A stretch of DNA of 64,000 bases from Sphingomonas sp. ERG5 (lineage in GTDB: Bacteria; Pseudomonadota; Alphaproteobacteria; Sphingomonadales; Sphingomonadaceae), in contig NZ_JSXI01000068.1 in assembly GCF_000803065.1 (NCBI RefSeq), positions 1-64,000 of the forward strand, in the 5' to 3' direction. Position numbers and translations under genes: made by a program. A model generated the notes under the pieces. The model ran no database searches. It was not told the DNA's origin and was given only the letters and a program-made list of their open reading frames with translations. Positions 7,960 through 18,154 of this stretch are shown here, piece after piece (within the stretch, counting starts at the first letter, position 1; every line of letters starts with the position of its first letter).

Positions 7960-8865
7960 ATGACGAGCATAGTGAAAACATCCGAAGTGCAGCAATTGCT
8001 CGACCGGGCGGCGGGGCTGACCGAAAACGGCGGCGATCCGCGTCTCAAAGCGATCGTCCGCGATCTCGTCGAGGCGCTCGCGACAACGATCGAAAGGCAC
8101 GACATCGCCGAAAGCGAATTCTGGACGGCACTGGCCTTCCTGCAGGATGGCGTCGGCGAATTCGGGCTGATCGCGCCAGGGCTCGGGATCGAGCATTTCC
8201 TCGACCTCCATATGGACGCCAAGGATGAGGCGGCCGGTCGCGCCGGCGGCACGCCGCGAACAATCGAGGGTCCGCTCTATGTCGCCGGCGCGCCCCTCGT
8301 CGAAGGCGATCTCGCCAGGACCAACGACGTCAACCTGACCACCGATCCCGACGATACGGCGACCCTCGTCATGTCCGGCACCGTCCGCGGGCCCGGTGGT
8401 GAGCCGGTGCCAGATGCCATTCTCCACGTCTGGCACGCCAATTCGAAGGGTTTCTACTCGCACTTCGATCCCACGGGCACGCAAAGTGCCTTCAACAACC
8501 GCCGGCGGATCCGGCTCGGGCCGGACGGGCGCTACGCCTTCCAATCGAAGATGCCGCACGGCTACAGCGTGCCGCCGGGCGGCGCAGCCGACCGGCTGAT
8601 GAAAGCCCTGGGCCGGCACGGCGACCGGCCGGCGCATGTCCATTTCTTCATCGAGGCACCCGGCTACCGCACGCTCACCACCCAGATCAATTTCGGCGAC
8701 GACCCGCGGGCGCGCGACGACTTCGCGTTCGGCACGCGCGAAGGGCTGTTGCCGGTGCCCGACCGGAGCGGCATCGGTGCTACCATCAGCTTCGATTTCG
8801 AGCTCCAGCGCGCCCAGGGTGCCGATGACCAGGGCTTCTCGGCCCGGCCCCGCGCCACTGTCTGA
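7960..8865 (+). CDS. catA: Catechol 1,2-dioxygenase
   Basis: 301 residues. Intradiol ring-cleavage dioxygenase converting catechol to cis,cis-muconate. The non-haem Fe(III) ligands are visible as Y166 (KGFYSHF), Y202 (PHGYSVP), H226 and H228 (RPAHVHFF). The N-terminal helical dimerisation/linker region (residues 1-95) and the TIEGPLYVAGAP opening of the catalytic domain are intact. AGAGAGGA precedes the ATG. The gene order catB-catC-catA is the common one, followed here by the 3-oxoadipate genes. Confidence 0.93.
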   Translation: MTSIVKTSEVQQLLDRAAGLTENGGDPRLKAIVRDLVEALATTIERHDIAESEFWTALAFLQDGVGEFGLIAPGLGIEHFLDLHMDAKDEAAGRAGGTPRTIEGPLYVAGAPLVEGDLARTNDVNLTTDPDDTATLVMSGTVRGPGGEPVPDAILHVWHANSKGFYSHFDPTGTQSAFNNRRRIRLGPDGRYAFQSKMPHGYSVPPGGAADRLMKALGRHGDRPAHVHFFIEAPGYRTLTTQINFGDDPRARDDFAFGTREGLLPVPDRSGIGATISFDFELQRAQGADDQGFSARPRATV

Positions 8866-8873
8866 CCGCCGCG

Positions 8874-9581
8874 ATGGACAAACTTTTCGCTTCCGCCGAC
8901 ACAGCGCTCGACGGCCTGTTGTTCGACGGCATGACAATCATGTCGGGCGGCTTCGGCCTTGTCGGCAATCCGGAGAACCTCATCCCGGCGCTACGCGCGT
9001 CGGGCGTACGCGACCTCACGGTGATCTCGAACAATTGCGGCGCTGAGGGCTTCGGGCTCTATCAGTTGCTGGCGAACGGCCAGATCCGCAAGATGATCTC
9101 CTCCTATGTCGGCGACAACAAGCTCTTCGAGCAGCTCTACCTCGACGGCAAGCTCGAGCTCGAACTCAACCCCCAAGGCACGCTCGCGGAACGGATCCGC
9201 GCCGGCGGTGCCGGTATCCCCGCTTTCTACACCGCAACGGGGGTCGGTACCGTCGTTGCCGAGGGCAAACCGGTCGAGACATTCGATGGGCGGGACTATG
9301 TCCGGGAGAGCTGGCTCAAGGCGGATCTTGCGATCGTCCGCGCCTGGAAAGGCGACCGCGCCGGTAACCTCGTCTACCGCAAGACCGCGCGGAACTTCAA
9401 TCCGCCGATGGCGACCGCCGGGCGCGTCACCGTGGCGGAGGTCGAGCAATTGGTCGAGGTCGGCGAACTCGATCCCGACCAGATTCACACGCCGGGCATC
9501 TATGTCGATCGCCTGGTGGTCGGGGCCCATTACAGCCGTCTCATCGAAAAGCGGACCACGCGACCGCGCGAGGTGACCTGA
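8874..9581 (+). CDS. catI: 3-oxoadipate CoA-transferase, subunit A
   Basis: 235 residues of the CoA-transferase family I alpha subunit: GGFGLVGNPENLI at the start, VISNNCG, SSYVGDNKLFEQLY, TGVGT, and GNLVYRKTARNFNPPMA. Together with subunit B one base downstream it moves CoA from succinyl-CoA to 3-oxoadipate. It could be named pcaI instead; the sequence does not separate catI from pcaI. Length is normal. The gene is embedded between catA and subunit B. Confidence 0.9.
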   Translation: MDKLFASADTALDGLLFDGMTIMSGGFGLVGNPENLIPALRASGVRDLTVISNNCGAEGFGLYQLLANGQIRKMISSYVGDNKLFEQLYLDGKLELELNPQGTLAERIRAGGAGIPAFYTATGVGTVVAEGKPVETFDGRDYVRESWLKADLAIVRAWKGDRAGNLVYRKTARNFNPPMATAGRVTVAEVEQLVEVGELDPDQIHTPGIYVDRLVVGAHYSRLIEKRTTRPREVT

Positions 9582-9582
9582 C

Positions 9583-10229
9583 ATGGCCTGGTCGCGCGAT
9601 GACATGGCGGCACGCGTCGCCCGCGAACTCGAAGACGGCTTTTACGTCAATCTCGGGATCGGCATCCCGACGCTCGTCTCCAACCACATTCCCGATCAGA
9701 TCCAGGTCGTGCTGCAATCGGAAAACGGCATGCTCGGCATGGGGCCGTTTCCTGATGAGGTCGAGATCGATCCCGACCTCATCAATGCCGGCAAGCAGAC
9801 GGTCACCGCCCTTCCCTCGGCGAGCTTCTTCTCTTCGGCCGACAGCTTCGCGATGATCCGCGGCGGCCATATCGATCTCGCTGTGCTCGGTGCGATGCAA
9901 GTGTCCGAGCGCGGCGATCTCGCCAACTGGACGATTCCGGGCGCGATGGTCAAAGGCATGGGCGGCGCGATGGATCTCGTCGCCGGCGTGAGACGCGTGG
10001 TGGTGGTGATGGACCATTGCACCAAGGACGGCAGGCCCAAGATCGTACCCCATTGCACGCTTCCACTGACCGGCCGGAGCGTCGTCGATCTGATCGTCAC
10101 CGACCTCGGCGTCATTGCCTGCGACAGGAACCGGGGCGGCTTGCGCCTCGTCGAATGCGCGCCCGGAGTCAGTGCCGCCGAGATCGCGGCGCGAACCGCG
10201 GCGGCGATCGACCTGACGGGCGCGGCGCG

Positions 10230-10233
<4 letters not shown>
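9583..10233 (+). CDS. catJ: 3-oxoadipate CoA-transferase, subunit B
   Basis: 216 residues. The family I beta-subunit signature GFYVNLGIGIPTLVSN is followed by SENGMLG, whose Glu is the residue that carries the CoA thioester in this family. Later motifs are GGHIDLAVLGAMQVSERGDLANW and GMGGAMDLVAG. It starts one base after the subunit A stop and overlaps pcaF by ATGA. It works as a heteromer with the upstream subunit. Confidence 0.9.
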
Positions 10234-11419
<1,186 letters not shown>

Positions 11420-11423
<4 letters not shown>

Positions 11424-12217
11424 CCCAAACCGGCATCGTCACGACCGAGGATGGGTGCCGCCTTGCCTGGCGGCTTGACGGTCCGCGCGGCGCGGCGGTC
11501 CTGCTGCTGTCCAATTCGCTCGGCACCGACATGCAGATGTGGTCGCAGCAGGTCGAGACCTTTGCCGCGCGGTATCGCGTGCTGCGCTACGACACGCGCG
11601 GCCATGGCGCGTCGAGCGTCACGCCGGGCGATTACGGTCTGGACCGGCTGGGCCGCGATGCCGTCGCCCTGCTCGACGCGCTCGACATCGAGCGCACATA
11701 TTATTGCGGTGTGTCGCTGGGCGGCATGATCGGCCAATGGCTGGCCCATCGCGTGCCCGAGCGGCTTACCCGGCTCGTCTTGAGCAACACGTCCGCCTTC
11801 ATGGGGCCGCCGGCGAGCTGGCAGACGCGGATCGATGCCGTGCGCCGCGCTGGCATGGAGGCGATCGCCGAAGCGGTCCTGTCGCGCTGGTTGACCGAAC
11901 GGTTCGCCGCCGCGCGACCCGACCTCGCCGCTGCACTCCTCGCGACCCTGCAAGCGACCGATCCGCAAGGTTATGCCGGGTGCTGCGCGGCAATCCGCGA
12001 CATGGACCTGCGCCCGGCAGCCGACCGCATCACCACGCCGGCGCTTGTCATCGGCGGAAGCGAAGACCCCGCAACACCGCCCGACCACGCCGAGGCGCTG
12101 GCCCGGCACCTGCAAGGAGCAACGCTGTTGATGCTGCCGACCGCCCATCTCGCCAATATCGAGGCGCCGAGCGCGTTCAACGCGGCAGTGCTCGATTTCC
12201 TGAGCGCCGGTCGATGA
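11420..12217 (+). CDS. pcaD: 3-oxoadipate enol-lactonase
   Basis: 265-residue alpha/beta hydrolase. Nucleophile S99 (GVSLGGM), acid D216 (GSEDPATP) and H243 (TAHLANIEAP) form the triad; SNSLGTDMQMW and YDTRGHGAS are typical of PcaD. It hydrolyses the enol-lactone made by CatC to 3-oxoadipate. ATGA overlap with pcaF, and its own stop overlaps the next start. Full length. Confidence 0.9.
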
Positions 12218-12738
12218 CCGCGCTGCGCCAGTCGTTTCTCGACGCGATGAGCCGCATCGCCGCGACAGTGACGATCGTGACGACCGACGGCCCCTCCGGG
12301 CCGTTCGGCATGACGGTATCAGCGATGTCGTCGGTCTCCGCCGACACCGAACACCCCGTCCTGCTGGTCTGCATCAACCAGAATTGCAGCGGCGCCGCAC
12401 CGATTCTCGCCAACCGCGTTTTTGGTGTGAACATCCTTCGCGGCGACCAGGCGGGGCTCGCCGACGTCTTCGCTGGCCGCACTGCCCAGGCTGGCGGCCA
12501 GGGCAAATTCGCTAACGGACGCTGGCTGCGCGGCGCCTCGGGTGCGCCGCTGCTCGACGATGCCTTGGTGTCGTTCGATTGCCGACTGGAACGCGAGCTG
12601 ACCATCGGCAAGCACCATGTCCTGTTCGGCGCGGTTGACGATGTCCGGCTCGGCCAGAGCCGGGCGCCACTGATCTATGTCGATCGCGGCTATGCGCGCG
12701 CCGAGCACCTGGCCGTTCTCGCCTCAACCGGCAGATAG
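12214..12738 (+). CDS. iacG: Flavin reductase of the HpaC family (probable IacG)
   Basis: 174 residues of the flavin reductase-like domain: DAMSRIAATVTIVTTDGPSGPFGMTVSAMSSVS, then NRVFGVNIL and GKHHVLFGAVDDV near the end. Such proteins use NAD(P)H to supply reduced flavin to a two-component monooxygenase. No monooxygenase lies nearby; the only ACAD-like flavin monooxygenase in the window is at 36852-37967, so this is the natural partner (IacG to that IacA). That pairing is an inference. It is the last gene of the translationally coupled cat/pca run. Confidence 0.7.
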   Translation: MTALRQSFLDAMSRIAATVTIVTTDGPSGPFGMTVSAMSSVSADTEHPVLLVCINQNCSGAAPILANRVFGVNILRGDQAGLADVFAGRTAQAGGQGKFANGRWLRGASGAPLLDDALVSFDCRLERELTIGKHHVLFGAVDDVRLGQSRAPLIYVDRGYARAEHLAVLASTGR

Positions 12739-12745
12739 ATAAGCC

Positions 12746-12768
12746 AAACTAATCGCTAGCGGCAGTTT
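12746..12768. promoter_or_regulatory. Inverted repeat between flavin reductase and ThDP-enzyme genes
   Basis: AAACT (12746-12750) and AGTTT (12764-12768) flank an inner palindrome CGCTAGCG, in a 146-bp gap. No T-run follows, so an operator for the downstream ThDP-enzyme/aminotransferase/ALDH genes seems more likely than a terminator. This is inference. Confidence 0.35.
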
Positions 12769-12884
12769 GTTTCAATTGAGTCCGATCCGCCATCCAGAGC
12801 AAATACTATCTCTGCGAGCGAACATCGTCCGGATCGTTGCTGCAGAGAAAACTTCTTCAGCCAGATTCAGGATCGATCGAGATA

Positions 12885-14525
12885 ATGACACAAATGACGG
12901 GAGCCGAGGCGCTTCTAGGCCAGATCATGGCCAATGGCGTCGATACAATATTCGGCCTGCCCGGAGGTCAGCTCGACTATTTCTTCGACGCCATGCACAA
13001 GCAGCAGGACAAGCTACGCTTCTTTTGCAGTCGCCATGAGCAGGGCGCCGCCTACATGGCGTTCGGCTATGCCCGGTCGACCGGTCGCGTCGGTACGTAC
13101 ACCGTCGTCCCCGGGCCCGGCGTGCTCAACAGCACGGCGGCCTTGTGCTCCGCCTATGCGACCAATGCACCGGTGCTTTGCCTGACCGGTCAGATCCCAA
13201 GCAAGGGGATCGGCAAGGGGATCGGCTATCTCCATGAACTGCCGGATCAGCTCGCCACCATGCGTACGCTGACCAAATGGGCCGACCGCGCCATGACCCC
13301 CGAGGCCGCGCCGGGCCTGGTCAACGAAGCGTTCCGGCAGATGCTCGGCGGACGCCAGCGGCCGGTCAGCCTCGAAATGCCGATGGACATCATGGCCAAT
13401 GGCGCCGAGGTCGCGTTGCTCGCCGCAGCGCAAATCCCCGCGCCGCCCGCGCTCGACACCGACGCGGTCGACCGCGCGGCAGAGATCATCGCCGCCGGTG
13501 GCCGGCCGATCATCATCGCCGGTGGCGGCGCGCTGTCGGCGGGGAGCGACGTCGAGCGCCTCGCCAGGCTGATCCAGGCACCGGTCGTGTCGTTCCGCAG
13601 CGGCCGCGGCGTGGTATCCGACCGCAGCCCCTATGCCCAGGTCTTCCCGGCCGGCAACGACCTTTGGAAAGATTCCGACGTCGTGATCGCGATCGGCTCG
13701 CGGATGGAACAGCAATATCTCTATTGGGGCATCGGTCCCGCCATGAAGATCGTCCGCATCGATATCGACGAGCGTGAATTCGATCGTATTGCCGCGCCCG
13801 ACGTCGCGCTCCACGCTGATGCCGGCGATGCCGTCCCGGCGCTTATCGCCGCGCTGGAACGCCGGGGAGTCTCCCCGCGCTCGCGCGAGGAAGAGCTTGT
13901 CGAACTCAAACATCGCGTGCGCCGGCAGATCGCCGACCAGGTCCAGCCGCAATTCGATTATCTCGACGCGATCCGCCGGGCGCTGCCCGACGACGGCCTG
14001 TTCGTCGATGAAATCACGCAATGCGGCTACGCTTCCTGGTACACCTTCCCGGTCTATGCGCCGCGCCAGCTGATCAACTGCGGCTATCAGGGCACGCTGG
14101 GCTATGGTTATGCGACCGCGCTCGGCGTGCAGGCCGCGCATCCCGACAAGGCGGTCGTCAACATCGTCGGTGACGGCGGCTTCATGTTCACCGCCAACGA
14201 GATGGCGACTGCCGCGCAATATCAGCTGCCGCTCGTCACCGTGCTGTTCAACAACAACAAGTTTCAGAACGTCCAGCGCCAGCAGAAGGAATGGTTCGGC
14301 GGCCGGTTGATCGCCTCTGACCTCACCAACCCTGACTTCGTCAAATTTGCCGAAAGCTTTGGCATCCGCGCCGAAAGGGTTTCCTCCCCCGCAGCGCTCG
14401 AGGCGGCCGTCAAGGCGGCGCTGGAGCGCCGGGCGCCCACGCTGATCGAAGTACCGACCCCCGACATGGCTTCGCCCTGGCCGTTCATCATCCGGCCGCC
14501 GGTGTTCCCCGAAGGCTGCAAGTGA
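12885..14525 (+). CDS. ThDP-dependent decarboxylase/acetolactate synthase-like enzyme
   Basis: 546 residues with the three-domain ThDP fold: an N-terminal pyrimidine-binding domain with catalytic Glu E52 (CSRHEQGAAYMA), a central domain (IIIAGGGAL), and the C-terminal pyrophosphate/Mg motif GDGGFMF (429-435) to NNN (456-458). The family includes acetolactate synthase, benzoylformate, phenylpyruvate and indolepyruvate decarboxylases, and sequence alone does not fix the substrate. No small regulatory subunit is adjacent, which argues against biosynthetic AHAS. With an aminotransferase and an aldehyde dehydrogenase directly downstream, a 2-oxo acid decarboxylase role is plausible (inference). 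The internal ATG at 12885 is preferred over an in-frame TTG at 12837. Confidence 0.75.
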   Translation: MTQMTGAEALLGQIMANGVDTIFGLPGGQLDYFFDAMHKQQDKLRFFCSRHEQGAAYMAFGYARSTGRVGTYTVVPGPGVLNSTAALCSAYATNAPVLCLTGQIPSKGIGKGIGYLHELPDQLATMRTLTKWADRAMTPEAAPGLVNEAFRQMLGGRQRPVSLEMPMDIMANGAEVALLAAAQIPAPPALDTDAVDRAAEIIAAGGRPIIIAGGGALSAGSDVERLARLIQAPVVSFRSGRGVVSDRSPYAQVFPAGNDLWKDSDVVIAIGSRMEQQYLYWGIGPAMKIVRIDIDEREFDRIAAPDVALHADAGDAVPALIAALERRGVSPRSREEELVELKHRVRRQIADQVQPQFDYLDAIRRALPDDGLFVDEITQCGYASWYTFPVYAPRQLINCGYQGTLGYGYATALGVQAAHPDKAVVNIVGDGGFMFTANEMATAAQYQLPLVTVLFNNNKFQNVQRQQKEWFGGRLIASDLTNPDFVKFAESFGIRAERVSSPAALEAAVKAALERRAPTLIEVPTPDMASPWPFIIRPPVFPEGCK

Positions 14526-14535
14526 GGAGAGGACG

Positions 14536-15660
14536 ATGACACTCGATCTCGCAAATGCGCCGGTCCTGATCGATGCACCCCAGCCGGTGCCCGGCGTCCT
14601 CAAGCTCGCGCCCTACAAACAGGGCAAGATGGCGCTGGACGGCGTCGACCAGCCCCTCAAACTGTCGTCCAACGAGTCGATGAACGGCCCCAGCCCGCGT
14701 GCCATCGCTGCCTATCGCGCGCTTGCCGATGCCGGACTGCAACTCTATCCCGACGGAAGCCAGCGCGCCTTGCGCCAGGCGATTGCCGACGAATTCGATC
14801 TCGACGCCGACCGCATCCTGTGCGGCAATGGATCGGACGAACTCATCCAATTGCTGATGCGCGCCTATCTTGCGCCGGGCGACGACGTGGTTCTGTCGCA
14901 ATATAGTTTCGGCATGGCGATCGTCCACGCGACATCGATCGGGGCGAACCCGATCATCGCCGAGGAACCCCGGCTCAGGCCGGATGCCGACATCATCCTG
15001 GCGCGCATTACCGACCGCACGCGCATGGTGGTGCTGGCATCGCCGAACAATCCGGTCGGCCAATATATTCCGCGGACCGAACTCAGGCGGCTGCGGGCCG
15101 AACTGCCCAGGGACGTCATCCTCCTGATCGACTCGGCTTATGCCGATTATGTCACGGAAGCCGACTATGAGCCCGGTTCGTCGCTGGTCGAGGGAGGTGA
15201 CAATTGCGTCATGACGCGCACCTTCTCGAAGCTTTACGGCCTGGCGGGCTTGCGCATCGGGTGGATGTACGCGCCGTTCACGATGATCGATGCCGTGCAG
15301 CGCATTCGCACGCCCTTCAATGCGAATGCGGCGGCGCTCGCTGCGGCGGAAGCCGCGGTACGCGATCACGCGTATGCGGCGCAGGTGCGCGCCTCCAACA
15401 ATAGCGAACGCGCGCGGATTGCCGCGGCGGTGACGGCTCTGGGTTTCGAATTCATTCCGTCATTCGCGAACTTCTATCTGATCAGGTTCGCGCCGAGCGG
15501 CCGCACCGCGGCCGCGGCGGGAGCCTGGCTGGAAGCCAACGGGATCATCCCGCGCCCAGTCAACGCCGGAGGGCCGGAACAGTGCCTGCGCATCTCGGTC
15601 GGCCTCCCCGAGCACAACGACCAGGTCATCGCCGCGCTCACGACGTTCGCCCGGAGCTGA
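14536..15660 (+). CDS. PLP-dependent aminotransferase, HisC-like (class I/II)
   Basis: 374 residues. PLP contacts are visible: GNGSDELI (97-104), SPNNPVGQ (169-176), D199 and Y202 (LIDSAYADY), and the Schiff-base lysine K232 (TRTFSKLYGLAGLRIGW). It resembles histidinol-phosphate and aromatic aminotransferases of the same subfamily. It lies 10 bp after the ThDP-enzyme gene and 5 bp before an aldehyde dehydrogenase, not in a his operon, so a catabolic aromatic amino acid role is more likely than histidine synthesis. GAGGAGAGG precedes the ATG. Confidence 0.8.
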   Translation: MTLDLANAPVLIDAPQPVPGVLKLAPYKQGKMALDGVDQPLKLSSNESMNGPSPRAIAAYRALADAGLQLYPDGSQRALRQAIADEFDLDADRILCGNGSDELIQLLMRAYLAPGDDVVLSQYSFGMAIVHATSIGANPIIAEEPRLRPDADIILARITDRTRMVVLASPNNPVGQYIPRTELRRLRAELPRDVILLIDSAYADYVTEADYEPGSSLVEGGDNCVMTRTFSKLYGLAGLRIGWMYAPFTMIDAVQRIRTPFNANAAALAAAEAAVRDHAYAAQVRASNNSERARIAAAVTALGFEFIPSFANFYLIRFAPSGRTAAAAGAWLEANGIIPRPVNAGGPEQCLRISVGLPEHNDQVIAALTTFARS

Positions 15661-15665
15661 GCGCG

Positions 15666-17138
15666 ATGATCGATCTCTATCCCGGCGTCGCCCTCTATCT
15701 CGCGCGCCGGCGAGGCCTGTCGCTCGATGGCAAGGAAGTAACCGACCGGGAAGCCTTGCCCTGCTTCGATCCGGCGACCGGCGAGGAGATCGGCGAAGTC
15801 GCGCTGGCCACACCGGGCGATGTCGATTGCGCCGCTCGCGCCGCGCATCAGGCCTTCCAGGACAAAAGGTGGCGCGGCAAGACCCCGGCCGAGCGCCAGC
15901 GCATCCTGTTGCGCGTTGCCGATCTCATCGAACGCGACGCGGCGCTGCTCGCCGGGCTGGAAACGCTCAACGGCGGCAAGCTCTATGGCGCGGCGTTGCA
16001 TGGAGAGGTTCCGCACTGCGCCGAGACCTTCCGCTATTATGCCGGCTGGGTGACCAAATTGGGCGGCGGCACCTTCGAGCCCTCGGTTCCCGGCGCCCGC
16101 TATCACGCGTTCGTGCGCGAGGATGCGATCGGCGTCGCCGGTTTGATCACGCCCTGGAACGGTGCTTTGGTCGCGGCCTCGTGGAAACTCGCCCCGGCGC
16201 TGGCGGCCGGCTGCAGCTGTATCCTGAAACCGGCCGAGCTCACGCCGTTGTCGTCGCTCTATCTCGCGCGCCTCCTGACCGAGGCTGGCGTCCCCGACGG
16301 CGTCGTCCATGTCCTGCCCGGCGCAGGTCGCGATATCGGGGCCGCGCTGGTGCGCCACCCGCTGGTCGCCAAGATTTCCTTTACCGGATCCACCGCGGTC
16401 GGCGAGCAACTGGTCCGCGAGAGTGCCGCCAACTTCACCCGCCTTTCGCTCGAGCTTGGCGGCAAGTCCCCGGTTATCATCTTCGACGATGCCGACCTCG
16501 ATCGTGCGATCCCGGCCGCGGCGGAAGCGATATTCTCCAATGCCGGCCAGGTCTGCGTCGCCGGCTCACGCGTCTATGCGCAACGCGCGGTATATGATCG
16601 CGTCGTCGCAGGACTTGCCGACCACGCGCGCGCGCACCGATTGGGACCCGGCGTCGATCCGGCAAGCACGATGGGGCCCCTGATCAGTGCGGCGCATCGC
16701 CAGCGCGTCGCGGCGATGGTCGAGACCGCACGGTCCGCTGGCGCCGACATCGTCACCGGCGGCGTCACGGTTGGGGACAAGGGCTATTTCTACGCGCCTA
16801 CGGTGATCGCAGGCGCCACCCAGGACTCGACCATCGTGCAGGAGGAAGTGTTCGGACCCGTTGTGACTGTAACGGCGTTCGACGATGAGGGCACGGCGTT
16901 GCGGCTCGCTAACGACAGCCGCTACGGCCTCGCCGCCAGCATCTGGACGCGCGATGCCGGGCGTGCGTTGCGGCTCGCAGAGGATCTTGAGGCTGGCATC
17001 ATCTGGATCAACGAACACGGCATTCCGGAGCTGGCGATGCCGATCGGCGGCGTCAAGAAATCCGGTATCGGGCGCGAGCACGGGCTGGAAGGTCTCAAGG
17101 CGTTCACCGAGACGCGATCGGTCATGCTGCGGCTTTGA
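15666..17138 (+). CDS. NAD(P)-dependent aldehyde dehydrogenase
   Basis: 490 residues. The oxyanion-hole N165 (TPWNGAL), K188 (CILKPAELTP), E263 (LELGGKSP) and catalytic Cys C297 (NAGQVCVAGSR) are all present; the FTGST and EEVFGPVV motifs are intact. It oxidises an aldehyde to an acid. As the third gene after the ThDP enzyme and aminotransferase, it could take the arylacetaldehyde on to the arylacetate. Its 3' end overlaps the convergent LysR gene by 17 bp. ATG at 15666; the frame upstream lies inside the aminotransferase gene. Confidence 0.85.
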   Translation: MIDLYPGVALYLARRRGLSLDGKEVTDREALPCFDPATGEEIGEVALATPGDVDCAARAAHQAFQDKRWRGKTPAERQRILLRVADLIERDAALLAGLETLNGGKLYGAALHGEVPHCAETFRYYAGWVTKLGGGTFEPSVPGARYHAFVREDAIGVAGLITPWNGALVAASWKLAPALAAGCSCILKPAELTPLSSLYLARLLTEAGVPDGVVHVLPGAGRDIGAALVRHPLVAKISFTGSTAVGEQLVRESAANFTRLSLELGGKSPVIIFDDADLDRAIPAAAEAIFSNAGQVCVAGSRVYAQRAVYDRVVAGLADHARAHRLGPGVDPASTMGPLISAAHRQRVAAMVETARSAGADIVTGGVTVGDKGYFYAPTVIAGATQDSTIVQEEVFGPVVTVTAFDDEGTALRLANDSRYGLAASIWTRDAGRALRLAEDLEAGIIWINEHGIPELAMPIGGVKKSGIGREHGLEGLKAFTETRSVMLRL

Positions 17139-18039
17139 TGACCCCCAGCCCCGACGATTCCAGTTCGTCCATCAACCAATAGGCAAAGGCCTTGACCGGC
17201 GCGGCGTCGGCATCGGCGGTGCGGCAGACGATGTAGTAGGCTTGGTCTGCCGGCATCGTCTCGCTAAACGGACGAACGAGCGCACCGCTCCGCAGCGCCG
17301 GCATGACCAACGCGCTTCTGCCCAACGCCATGCCGTTGCCCTCCGTGCACGCCTGCATCACCAGATGCGAATGGTTGAACCCGAAACCGCGACGCGTGCT
17401 CACCGACTTGACGCCGTGATGCGCAAGGAAATCCTCCCAGCCGATCGACAGGACGTCGTGGAGCAGGTTGAACCGCTGTAGGTCCTCGAGCCCCTCGGCC
17501 GGCGGCACGCCATCGAGCAGTGACGGGCTGCATACGGGAAAGAGCTCCTCCTTGAGGAATTCATAGACATGCATGCCCGGCCAGTTGCCGTCGCCGTAGC
17601 GGATTTCGACATCGGCATCGCCGCTACCCAGGACGTCTTCCTCAAGCGGACGCGACAGGAAACGCAGATCGATATCGGGAAAGCGCTGGTGGAAGCTTGC
17701 CAAGCGCGGGATCACCCAGACGCTGGCGAAAGAATCAAGCATCGAGACGTTGAGTACCTGCCGCCCCTCGTCGGCAGAGACATCGGTGGTCACGTCGGCC
17801 ATGATATCGAACGCATCGGTCAGCGGCTGGAGCAGGCGTTCGCCGGCCTCGGTCAGCTTGAGCGAGCGGCTAAGCCGCCGGAACAGCGGCTTGCCGAACC
17901 AGTCCTCGAGCGCGCGGATCTGATGGCTCACCGCAGCCTGTGTCACGCATAGTTCGTCGGCCGCGCGGGTGAAGCTCAAATGCCTGGCGGCACATTCGAA
18001 AACACGAAGAGCGAGTAATGGGGGAAGTTTACGCGACAT
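17122..18039 (-). CDS. LysR-family regulator (GcvA-like)
   Basis: 305 residues. The N-terminal winged helix (LLALRVFECAARHLSFTRAADEL, VTQAAVSHQIRALE, FRRLSRSLKLTEAG) is of the GcvA type. A LysR substrate-binding domain with SMLDSFASVWVIPRL follows. It is convergent with the ALDH gene and divergent from mannonate dehydratase (115 bp apart), so it most likely controls one or both. It is also the only regulator within reach of the cat operon, which has none of its own. Confidence 0.85.
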   Translation of the reverse strand: MSRKLPPLLALRVFECAARHLSFTRAADELCVTQAAVSHQIRALEDWFGKPLFRRLSRSLKLTEAGERLLQPLTDAFDIMADVTTDVSADEGRQVLNVSMLDSFASVWVIPRLASFHQRFPDIDLRFLSRPLEEDVLGSGDADVEIRYGDGNWPGMHVYEFLKEELFPVCSPSLLDGVPPAEGLEDLQRFNLLHDVLSIGWEDFLAHHGVKSVSTRRGFGFNHSHLVMQACTEGNGMALGRSALVMPALRSGALVRPFSETMPADQAYYIVCRTADADAAPVKAFAYWLMDELESSGLGVIKAAA

Positions 18040-18064
18040 CGATCTTGCACCGGATGAGAGCCGC

Positions 18065-18079
18065 TTATCGGGGTCATAA
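18065..18079. promoter_or_regulatory. Candidate LysR-type operator (T-N11-A)
   Basis: TTATCGGGGTCATAA lies in the 115-bp gap between the divergent LysR gene and mannonate dehydratase. It has dyad symmetry (TTAT/ATAA) and contains T18066-N11-A18078, the classic LysR-box spacing. It is close to the LysR start, as expected for autoregulation. Confidence 0.5.
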
Positions 18080-18154
18080 CCAAGGCCCGTTTGTCAGCGC
18101 ACCGGCCTCCCCATAGGCTCGATCCGGTCCTTACACACACGAGCTCAATCCGCC

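Noticed and set aside
12885..14525. ThDP enzyme as biosynthetic acetolactate synthase (ilvB)
   Set aside because: No regulatory small subunit or ilvC/leu gene follows; context is catabolic. Not excluded biochemically.
14536..15660. Aminotransferase as histidinol-phosphate aminotransferase of histidine synthesis
   Set aside because: No other his genes are near, and it is coupled to a ThDP enzyme and an aldehyde dehydrogenase. The family includes aromatic aminotransferases.
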